Source of the DNA: Bimuria novae-zelandiae CBS 107.79
Lineage: Eukaryota > Ascomycota > Dothideomycetes > Pleosporales > Didymosphaeriaceae
Assembly: GCA_010015655.1 (NCBI GenBank)
Contig: ML976666.1
Location: forward strand, 973,107-1,037,106
Reading direction: 5' to 3'
DNA length: 64,000 nt
The position numbers were made by a program, and so were the translations under genes. Below the pieces are notes generated by a model. It saw nothing but the letters and a program-made list of their open reading frames with translations. It searched no databases and was not told the origin of the DNA. Position 1 is the first letter of the stretch; the number at the start of each line of letters is the position of its first letter. Positions 50,201 to 59,700 of this stretch are shown here, piece after piece.

Positions 50201-52127
50201 CTATAGGAAGGCCTTTAATCCTTACTCCCTTAGATTACTACACGAGGTGTTTGAGGGCCTAAGGGCCTAGATAGCCTAAGCGTTAGTGCCAGGTCCACGC
50301 GTTTGCCTTCTATAGTCTTTGTTTAGTGCGTGTGTTAGTCTTGTGAGTGGCGTGCGTAGTATTAGTAGGAATACTACCTACTAGCCTTATTCTATATTCT
50401 AGCACCCACTGTTCGTGTAACTCTTAAAGTTCTACTAGCATAGTATTGTCTCTTCTTTTTAGAGTCGTTAGGTCTGCCCTTATGTCCCACCAAAGGCCTT
50501 GCCTCTGAAGTAATTAAAATAATACAAGATTGCAGAGCAAATTAGGGTAATAAGTAATATTATCTAGCTATATTATTTAATTGCTGCTTGCACTCTGTAC
50601 GTTAAGATAGACAGTCCCGTATCCTTAGATCTATATTTATGTATTCCCTGCCTATATAAAGTCTCCTAACGCCAGTGGCCGGTATAAGATAAAGCGATCG
50701 ATGTTGTTAAAGATATAGTAGGTTATACCTAAATTAAGTATAGCTAAGCATCGCAATAGGTACGTGTTTAATTTATTATAGAAGGATACGGCTTAGAAGC
50801 TTACTAGGATTATAGTAATCTTGCGTCCGTCTAGTTACTTATTATTAGCCTTAGTAATTCGAGTTGGAGTGGGAGTATGTGATAATTTAATTCTAGGTGT
50901 TTAAGACTTTAGTCTTTTCACCTTCCTTATCTTATCTTGTAGATATAAATCATTTTAGATTCTGTATTGTACCATATCTGCAAAGCCAGGTCGTGGCCTA
51001 AACCACTCTAGTGCATGATCTGGATATGCGTAGAAGTAGTCTTTTAGACTATGCCTTTATTCACAAGCAGGGCATTTTTTGCCTTTAACTATCGTTGTAT
51101 CCTCTATTAAAGACTGCTTGGATATAGTGCTTTGACCAAAGGATTGTTTTTGTCGAGGTCTCCCCTGTCTACGTTAGTTATTCATGGAAGATGGCGCGTC
51201 TTTGGCAGCGTAAGAGGCGTCCCTGTTAGTGCCTGGGGTGGATGCACCACCAGTAGCGAGAGATAGCTCACTAGTAGCAAAGGCGCCCCTATGCTGTTTG
51301 CCCTTAATCGGGTAGAGTATTGCCATATATTCTTAGAAGCGTTTTATCATCTCCTTCCTTGTTATATCTGCGTCTCGGCGTCTAGTTTCTTAAAAGGATA
51401 CACCCTAAGTGGGAGTAGCCTTCATGATCGTAGTTAGGAAATCCTTTATAGTATTATAGATTAATTATACTTTGGCGATATTATTCGTCTCTGCTTTTAT
51501 AGCTGCCTAATTATACTTAGTTAGCCAGGTATCCTAGTTTAAGGGTTATCTTATTAGCTTAAGGGCCTGTAGGTATCGTGCTCTTGCTCTATCCCGCTCG
51601 TCTTCTTTATTAACGCCTATAGTCTATGTTAAAGATATAATCTATTACTAAATTTGCTCTCTAGGCTTGCAGCAGTTGCGTTGCAGGTGTGGCGACATAG
51701 TAAATTAGATATAGATAACCACTTTCTTAAGACTTAATCTCTCCTCGCGGTATTCCTTGTCCTTTATCTTGTAGTCTTTAAGCTGTATCTTATAGAACTT
51801 AATGTCCTCCTTATATGCCTTAAGTCCTAAGTTTGATAGCTCTGATAGGCGTATTAGAGGGTTCTATTAATTGTCGTCGTTTACGCGGATAATTAGTTAG
51901 TAACTCGCTATTTCTGGCGGCGACGGCGGTGTCGGCCTTTTGCGTGGGAGTTTGGCTCTATTTAGGTTAATAATAGGCTATATATCTATTAGTTCGCATC
52001 GCGCTTTTAGCTGCAGTAGCTATAGTGTGTAGTTAGTGTAATTAGTTAACATAATTGTTAAGTCGCGGAGTGTTAACAGCGACATTATCCTTTCTTAAAG
52101 TTTAGTTAAGGCAGTAAGACTCTTAAT

Positions 52128-52351
52128 TATTAGATTTAATAGTGTTCTATTACTTTAAGATAATGCAATGATAAGAATTAATAGTTATAATGATTTATTA
52201 ATAATGTTTGTGTTCTATCTGTGTCTGGAATGCAGATGTGTGCGAGGCTCTAAATAAGTGCCGCTGCAGCGCTAGCCCTATTTAGAATAGTACAAAAGAG
52301 AGAGTGCTCCAGCCTCATATCCACAACAGATAGAGGCCATATAATCGGACA
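52128..52351 (-). repeat. 5' LTR of Copia copy 2 (224 bp)
   Basis: Same length as the partner. The first 100 bp (plus-strand coordinates) show RIP-type changes (TATTAGATTTAATAG for TGTCAGATTTGATAG). Confidence 0.92.
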
Positions 52352-52370
52352 ATTATACTTAACTTATAGA

Positions 52371-52698
52371 TGTTATAATTACGAAAAATTACGGCGGCAT
52401 AGCGACCGTAAATTACGGAATAACAAAGGTCCACATAGAAGGACTAATAGGACTTAGCACGCTAGTAGGCGGTGCAAGATTAGGTTAGTAGTTACGTAAT
52501 TAGGATCCCGCTAAAAAGATAGAATTCTAAGAGGATACTAGCTTAGTAAAAAAACAAAAAAATATTATGCTAAGAAGTAAGTTTTTTTAAAAGACTAAAG
52601 GAATTCTAAGATATTAAAAAGGTGATAACTAGTATACAGTCTAGAATACTCTTTATACTTTTCCTACTTTTTATAGTTAACTCTTAACACTATAAGTA
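52371..52698 (+). repeat. 5' part of an LTR related to the split LTR
   Basis: Starts TGTTATAATTACG and matches the LTR at 17,850-18,616, but without the MITE. It is cut at TA (52,697-52,698) by the pogo fragment that follows. The rest of the LTR is not found beyond that fragment. Confidence 0.75.
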
Positions 52699-53067
52699 AC
52701 GTACCTCACGGGCGAGCTAATTACACAGACGAGCTAATCACCCTACTAAGACCCCACTAAAACGTACTATTAATAATACTACAACGCGATGTATTAACTA
52801 CCTTATTAGCTACTATAATTAAAAAAGACTTGTATATAGCTTACGCTTTAGGCTATTAAATAAGACGTAACTCCAAGTTAGTAACGTGCTATAGCTATCT
52901 ATAACGTCTTTTAAAGTACACTTAGCACGCAACACTCTAAAATTACTTTATAATATGACTATATATCTAACTTTATAAAACTATTAAAGATAGAAGAGTA
53001 GGTAATTATTTAGTATATACTTAACTTAGACGCGCGAGGATTTCTGCCCTGACTTACTACTATAACA
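52699..53067 (+). mobile_element. Truncated pogo/Fot1-type fragment
   Basis: Begins ACGTACCTCACGGGCGAGC right after TA, as the other pogo copies do. It runs into a degraded N-terminal transposase region (LN.DARGFLP-like near 53,020-53,050). It stops abruptly near 53,067, where normal composition returns; no right terminus is present. Confidence 0.65.
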
Positions 53068-53792
53068 TCCCTCCCTATGTCACCGGACACACTGTGTAAC
53101 CGGACAGGACTACCGTTTAGCCACGTTAAATTTTTTAATCGCGAATTTATTAAGCTATAGTCGTAAAACAATTATAGTCAAGCTATTTCCACTCTAGTAT
53201 TTGGCTTGTAAGAGAAAATTACTGCAGTTTTAACCATGCTGTTGATCATTTTGTTAACATCATCAGGAGTCGCTTCAGCGAATCTCCCCTGCCAAATTAC
53301 CGCTCTTAGCCATTCTACAAATTCCAAGGTCGTAGTAGGGAAATTCTATTAAGAGAGAATATCATTGCAAGATTTGGAGATAACAATTCCTCAGAAATGA
53401 GTATTCCGAGCATGACCGAGTAAAGAGGAGTTTTATCGGCGGTATGGGCCTTGGCGCTTCAGTCTAATATAGATTAGCGCAGTTCTACAGTACAGTACTA
53501 AGCCAGTATTATTCTAGACACTGTATCTCTCTAAGCACTATACCACTTTAAGAATGGCTGTGCTGCTGACTTTGTGGCTGCTGAGCTCGCCATTTTTGTG
53601 CAATCGATAACAGGTGAATAAGCAATCAGTGTCGACACCCTTTCATAATGATATATTGAAAATAGTCGCTATTTGCTTTAGAGATAACTGTTGCTGTCTT
53701 TCTAAGAAACTACTATTAAAAGAGGATGAAGAATCACGGGGGAACAATTATTACAACACAAAATGTAACGTTAGAAGAAGGCTGTGATAATC
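53068..53792. other. Normal-composition stretch downstream of the intact transposase ORF
   Basis: No coding frame is recognised. The repeated element CCGGACA occurs near 53,092 and 53,100-53,105. This probably includes the 3' side of the pogo-family transposase unit, but I could not find matching terminal repeats. Confidence 0.4.
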
Positions 53793-55481
53793 TTAATACA
53801 TTCGTGCTACTGGGGCAGCCTGTGCGGACTGCACTGGAGCTCTCACTGGCTCTAGCTCTTCACTTATCCGTGCTACTTTAGCCTTCGGACCTATCGCATC
53901 TATCTCTGATGCAGCACTCTTGCGCTTTCGACCACGTTTTCCATTACTCTTCGCTTTAGCAGCATCCTTTTCAGCACGCTTCTTCCGTGCCTCCTCAAGA
54001 TCCTCATAGCTCATGACCTTCGCCGTCCCTATTACTAGTGATCTAGTAGATCGGCGAACTTTGGCTTCATTGTTTACTTTCCTCAGAAAATGGATTTGTT
54101 GCCGCTGAAGAGCACGCTCGGCAAAGCATGTTTGGGCAGCATTGGCAAATTTCTGTATGTGCCTCTGTAGGCGTTGTTTGCTCATCTCATCTCCCGCATA
54201 AGCATCCTCTTTAATCAGGTTATGTAATGATGTAAGAGCCCCTGGTGTCACTGGCGTCTGGACGACCTCGTCTTGCAGACAAGAATCGATTTCACAGGTT
54301 CTGAGAGTAGGAATGGTCGGTTTAGCAGCCGTCGGTTCAGCAGCCGGCTTTGGGATATCTGTGAGTATTTTGTCGGGATTGAAGGGATACAAACCGCTTG
54401 CTTTCCATCCTGCAAGGATGTTTCTCTTAGTAAAAGCCCTTTCCCTTGCAGGGCTGTATAGATAAGTAAAATGCTGCTTGCCAATTGTTCCTATACCCCC
54501 TCGCTCCAGTCGCTCGACCTGGTCACGATAGGCTGCTTTCAAAGGGGCAAACACAGCGATATCACTAGGCTGTAGCTTGTGGGATGTGTGAGAGGGAAGA
54601 CGGCATAGTAAAATGTTGTTCTCAAAACAAAACTCCAGGATTTCAAGGGTTTCGTGCGTCCCGAAGCCGTCACATATCAAGATCCGTGGTTTTCCATTAG
54701 CCTGTTCTTTAGTTTGAGGATCGAATACACGCTTAAGCCACTCTAGGCTGATTTTAGAGTCGGTATATCCAGACTCAGAGTATGCATAATGCCATCCAGG
54801 CGTAGGATACGTAGTCCAGTTAGCTCGGTGAGTGGAGGCTGGCCAGATTATCATTGGGTCCAGATACCTACTATCGGCGTTGATACATTCGATCGCGGTT
54901 ACTACTGTGCGCTTCACACGCGCGCCTCGATAACTTCGCAAGTCATCCTTACCGACAAGGACCTTAACACTGCCGAGCATACTTAACATCACCCCTGTCT
55001 CGTCCATGTTATACACATTTTCCGGTAGAATAGGCTGATCCTGCAGCACTTTTCCAATCACATCAAACCAGTTCACGACCTTATCATAGATATTGTAGCG
55101 ATCCCAGTCTAGCGCCGTACTTTTTCTTGCTTTGAGTTCCGGATGGGGTTTCTCGAAAGCCCGAGCCCAGTTCTTGCCTGGAGGCTTGGCTGGTTTGTTC
55201 GTGGATCGCTGGCGAGCGACGATGAAGGCTAAGGAAGGTATATGTTTTATCCGCACAGGTTGTCCGAATTCAGCCATTTGCAACAAAAAGTGTACGATGG
55301 CTTTTTCTTCACACGGGGTGAGATACTGTTGGCTCTGGGCCTTCTCTTCTCTCGAGCGTTTGCCATGTGCGCGATCATGGAGGGTAGAGCGAGCGACGTT
55401 GTGATGTTCTGCTAGAGCGCGGTATGTATTGCGTACGCCATGAGGAATGCATTGTGCCAGCACTCGGCTGGCTCGGTCCAT
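53793..55481 (-). CDS. Intact pogo-family transposase
   Basis: An uninterrupted 562-codon frame for a pogo/Fot1-type DNA transposase. N-terminal helix-turn-helix segments (NTYRALAEHHNVARSTLHDR, about residues 18-37, and a CENP-B/Tc5-like region to about 125) precede the DDE core. The acidic triad is visible as D160 (NVYNMDETGV), D271 (ILICDGFGTHET) and D307 (HTSHKLQPSDIAVF), giving a DD35D spacing. A basic tail near the C-terminus (KRGRKRK) could act in nuclear import. Unlike all other transposases here it has no stops and normal base composition, so it arrived recently, escaped RIP as a single copy, or is maintained. Terminal inverted repeats were not identified by eye. The ATG at 55,481 starts MDRASRVLAQ and is in good frame with the domain start. 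Confidence 0.9.
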   Translation of the reverse strand: MDRASRVLAQCIPHGVRNTYRALAEHHNVARSTLHDRAHGKRSREEKAQSQQYLTPCEEKAIVHFLLQMAEFGQPVRIKHIPSLAFIVARQRSTNKPAKPPGKNWARAFEKPHPELKARKSTALDWDRYNIYDKVVNWFDVIGKVLQDQPILPENVYNMDETGVMLSMLGSVKVLVGKDDLRSYRGARVKRTVVTAIECINADSRYLDPMIIWPASTHRANWTTYPTPGWHYAYSESGYTDSKISLEWLKRVFDPQTKEQANGKPRILICDGFGTHETLEILEFCFENNILLCRLPSHTSHKLQPSDIAVFAPLKAAYRDQVERLERGGIGTIGKQHFTYLYSPARERAFTKRNILAGWKASGLYPFNPDKILTDIPKPAAEPTAAKPTIPTLRTCEIDSCLQDEVVQTPVTPGALTSLHNLIKEDAYAGDEMSKQRLQRHIQKFANAAQTCFAERALQRQQIHFLRKVNNEAKVRRSTRSLVIGTAKVMSYEDLEEARKKRAEKDAAKAKSNGKRGRKRKSAASEIDAIGPKAKVARISEELEPVRAPVQSAQAAPVARMY

Positions 55482-56132
55482 GTTAGCTTTGGTTACCGTG
55501 GATATGGCGTATGGCGATGGGAAGGGTGGAAAGGAACAAAGCGAGCGCGTAGCTCGAGGGGGGATGAGCCTGACCCTGAAAAGAGGGCCTTTTTTTGACC
55601 CATCTATTTTTAGCCGCCTGCAATTTTTCGATGCCTCGCTGGGCAGTAATGGAGAAGATGGTGAGCAGCTGGAAAATTCAACTTTTTGTGCTGCAAAAGG
55701 CGAGATTCAATGGCTGAGATTGATTAGCGTGCCTTCATGGTAAGTCATTGGGCAATTCCCGCTAGGCGGGCTTTGTGGGGAACATGCGTGAAGTCTTGGA
55801 ATATGCTCATGGCCTGAGCGCTCTCACGTGAGATTATCACGTGTAATAACGGAGGTGGAGTAACGTTATTAAATCTCTTCTGTTTTCGCATCTCAGGTAT
55901 TGCAAGTAACGTTAAATAGAACAGCGAAAAATTAACCGTATACAGTGGTGACTGATATCGGCTTCCCGTTCCTGCACTTCGGTTATCCTGAGTGCGCGGC
56001 GCTCAGAAAGGCGCTTACTAAATAAGTGTTAGCGCCTTTCAGCCGTAGTGTATGTGGCTTAGAGAGTGGCGATCTCATGAGTCGTAGCTACAGGTACCTA
56101 TCATCTACACAGTATACATTTCGAGATATCTA
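55482..56132. other. Region between the transposase and the STAND locus
   Basis: Includes the upstream region of the transposase and a hairpin at 56,006-56,040. Two TCACGTG-like motifs lie near 55,826 and 55,839. The + frame at 55,447-55,743 shows no domain. Confidence 0.4.
56006..56040. repeat. Perfect 10-bp inverted repeat (hairpin)
   Basis: GAAAGGCGCT (56,006-56,015) and AGCGCCTTTC (56,031-56,040) are exact complements around a 15-nt loop. Confidence 0.7.
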
Positions 56133-56173
56133 CAACCCTATTGCCAGAGCGGGTCGGCCGCCCTCCTTGCTTG
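56133..56173. repeat. Left 41-bp arm of a long-range inverted repeat
   Basis: Starts CAACCCTATTGCCAGAGCGG and matches the complement of 62,873-62,913 with three differences. The two arms enclose the whole STAND-like locus. No target duplication was found outside them. Confidence 0.85.
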
Positions 56174-56205
56174 TGGTGGCGGCGTCCAGTACCGAATCGC
56201 TTGAT

Positions 56206-56333
56206 CAGACTTGCCAACAATCAAGCCAATCAAGCCGATCTAACCAAATTTAGTAACACCTTAACCTACGCGAGCTAGTGGATTACCATATTAGGTTAGA
56301 CCGGCTTGATTGGCTTGATTGTTGGCAAGTCTG
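56206..56333. mobile_element. 128-bp hAT-type MITE (copy 2)
   Basis: Ends CAGACTTGCCAACAATCAAG and complement, with the 8-bp duplication CGCTTGAT on both sides (56,198-56,205 and 56,334-56,341). It is the less altered partner of the copy at 30,165. Its termini match those of the large hAT element at 58,246-61,316, which could have mobilised it. Confidence 0.93.
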
Positions 56334-56734
56334 CGCTTGATTACCGCTAGATACTAATCATAAGCATGATTTCGCAACCAGACCCGTCGGGCATTTTTGC
56401 GCTAGTTTTATATGGAATAATCTCTTCCTAGCTTACGCCTTGAAGATATCAGTACTTGATCCCACGACCCCACAATACAAAGTCCCTTCAAAAGCCCTAT
56501 CTCCAAGTGCTCATCTAGCCGTCTTTAAGAGATTTAAGCGATATTTCTGCGTGAGGATGCTGAGGGCTAAGGATCTGTTTCCGTAACTAGTGTAAGTAGT
56601 ATGAGGCACCAAGAAAGGGAGTATAGAAGCGATTGTATTGTGTGTGTGAGTTGTGTCTATATCTGAGCTCGGTAGTAGGCGGGCCTGAATAGCCGACCGA
56701 TGATCGGTCATACGACGTGGTCCTGTGCTTACAA

Positions 56735-59700
56735 CTAGAAGCAATTTGCATCATTGAGATAGCCTCTTCACTGCAGTTTTGTGACCTAAATGTGTAAATG
56801 CAAGGTTGGCCATACTAATCAGCGTAGAAGCATGCTTCTCCCCCAGCCCTGTCATTCTCGCTTCCATCAATTGCACCTCTAACTGTTCAGCCTCTTACAA
56901 TGGCCCTTGATTCTATACGGCGGCCCCAAGCGACACAGTACTTGGAAACTTAGCCATCAGAGCCCTGACTCTGGAGTTCTCTTGTGCTTGCTTCCTCCTG
57001 AATCTTTTGCGCCTCCACCAGCGTCACTTCCTCTTTTATCGAAGTCGCCCAGAAGTCGAGCTCCGTTTGGAAGACCCTTAAGTCAGAGTCATTTAAAGTA
57101 GATGTTACCAGCTTAAGGGTCGGCTTCTGCGTGGACTTCAACAGCTGGTGACAAAGACGAACTACTACAATGAAGTATTCAGAGAGGCTTGATTGTAGTC
57201 TCGTAGATCGAGAATAGAGTTGGGCCATTATACTGTAACGTGGTGCTGAGCGACCAGCGTGCATAAAAAGAGTTGACAACTTTTCGAGATAAGATGAGAA
57301 GTTTGCGACCGACTGTAAAAGGTATCAGCAGAGAAAACTGTCAAGGTAAGATACTGACGAGCAATGACAATCGCACCAGTGACCAGATGGCAAGTGCGAT
57401 TATGTTCATGGAGCCTCCCACTACAACATCCCCGAGCGCAGCGAATTGCTGGACTACCTGTAGGAAATTTGTGAAACGAGGCCCAAAACAACGGCCGCCG
57501 GCGTTCCTAGAGGCCCGGCGATCAATCTCGGCAGTGAGTCGCATAATATCGTTGGAATCCGGTGAGGCATCGAACACTTGAGACCTATGGATACGGAAGG
57601 TAGTTTTCTGTTCGTTCGAGAGGTCCGCTTCGAACTGCGTAACAGCTTGCGCTAAGCGAATTTCGGGTTTCAGCCGTGAAGCATTTGCTAAAGTAACCTC
57701 TGCCAAAATAGCCTCTCTCCTCTTGCTGCGCATGACGATTATATCCTGTAGATGTACTCTCCTGAATGCTTTCATCTCTCGACTGGCCTTTTCTGCGCTT
57801 TCCATGTCCGTGTCTTCTTCGTCTGGCAACTCATTGGGTTCTTCGTCTAATTTGCGGTGGTTTGACTCGGAATTAAAGTCTGATTGGCAGCCATGTTTTT
57901 GGTTGTCACTTATAGGATGTGGAGACTGCGTTTGACGATTTGATTGTTCCAGAAGACGACGGCGAACATTCTTCGAGGCAGACGTGAACCTCATACCGCA
58001 CTTATTACTGCAACCATCAGCTAAGTCGGGAACGGTAGGGGACAAAAAGATGAAGGCGGAGGAGGCAGAGTATAGCATGCTTTATTTACCAGATTTTAAA
58101 CGTTGGCTGTTCCTCATCCTGCTTCCCTAAGCCCGAACAGCTGCCTCTGGGACACTGATTTTCACTGCCCTTCGATGCCAGTCCGTCCATTATGACAGAC
58201 ATAATTAGGATCGAGCCTGGAAACACGGTACGAGCCCATTCTTCCCAGACATGCCAACAATCAAGCCAAACAAGCCGTGGCCTTCGGCTTGGCTTGAGGC
58301 TTGGCTTGTTAGGCCTAACAAGCTTTTTTTTGATAGCTTGGATTGGAGCTTAATAAACAGCTTAATTGTACTATATAAGTTAGACCACCCTATATAGTAA
58401 TTACTTACTGCCTAAATCCTCGCTATACATGCTATATAGCAAGTCTATCTCTATAGTGCTTATTACTACCTCCTTAAGCTAGTTATTGCTGCCTAAACCC
58501 GCTTTCTACTAACGTCGTACACACTGTATAGCTACTAATAAATAAGGTCCTATAAAGCGTTGCTAAGGCTTAAGAAAATTACTAAGCTTACTAAACATGC
58601 GCTTACACTTATAGCTTAATACTAAAATAAAGAGTACGTTAAGTGCAAGCTTACTAAGGGCAAGATATTAATTACGTAACGTTACCTAGTATTTTATAAG
58701 GTTATTTATATACTTAGTACCTTTCTTAGCGCGTGGCTTGCTTCTCCGCTATCGCTTAAACTTACCTAGCTTGATATTAATGTTACTAGTTATGTTAGGA
58801 TTAATAAGGCTCTTGATCGCGTCGTCTATGTCGTTAGGGAGCACCGCGGGGCGCCGACGTATAGGCGGTAAGGTGTTATACTCCGCCTAAAGCGCGCGAA
58901 ACGCGCGGTTATTCTCCTTAAGCCACCTAGGTTTATCGCTCCAGGCGACGTCGCAGTATGTTTTATAGTAGGGATAAAGGATCGTAGTAGCGTAGTAAGC
59001 TAAAAAGTAGTTAAGCTTAGCGTAGTAAGCGTTAGCTTTTACCTAGGCTACGCGTAAATTAGTAATAAGGTAGTCTTTAGGCACTTTATCGTGCGTGTTA
59101 TAGTTAATAGCTTTATAGGCTTTAACGCGCTGCTTGTAGTATGTTAAAATATATTTAAAAACTAGAATAATCTTAGTAATCGCGCTAAAATGTCCGCCTT
59201 AGCCGCGTCCCTCTAGGCGCTTTATTGCCGCTTTTAGTGGCCTCAGAGCGTCCATGTACTTAGTAACAACCGCCTAGTCATGTGCTAAGAGCCCGTCAGA
59301 TCGCATCCACGGCTGCGCCTTTGGCAGCTTATTACCCTAAGTTATGGCGTACGTGTCCTTATTATAGATACGTTTTATGTAATAATTAGCGTACGCAGTA
59401 ATAGCAGGCTATAGCTTAATAGCGCGCTTAAAGTAAAAGTAGTAAAAGTTCTAGCGCGTAATAATAGGCTTAATAGGCTTAAGTATCTTATAGTCTTTAG
59501 CTATCGCGCTAGCAGGTAGGTCGCGGTGTAAGAGACGCTAAAAGTTAGTAAAGAGCGTATACTATTGCGGCGTTTTAATATAGTTAATAACGTCTAACAG
59601 GACGCCTAGCAGGCTATTACGCTTCTACTTAATTATAAACTTATTCTTTTTAGCAAGCTTACTAGCGTTATTATTAAAAGTATTAGCTTCTTTACCCTAG

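Larger units (their letters stand above)
47029..52351 (-). mobile_element. Ty1/Copia LTR retrotransposon, RIP-inactivated (copy 2, different family)
   Basis: A 5,323-bp element with 224-bp LTRs at 47,029-47,252 and 52,128-52,351, and ATTAT on both sides (47,024-47,028 and 52,352-52,356). Minus-strand order: gag start near 52,084 (MSLLTLRDLTIMLTNYTNY), degraded integrase/RT, and the RT active-site region with YIDN (48,330-48,341, from YVDD-type) in IIIFFYIDNLIITYD. A polypurine tract (AAGGGGGTG) lies next to the 3' LTR at about 47,253-47,262. Dense stops make it non-functional. The right LTR is more RIP-altered than the left. Confidence 0.92.

Noticed and set aside
57273..57581. + strand frame of 102 codons within the STAND-like locus
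   Set aside because: Antisense to exons with clear family similarity.
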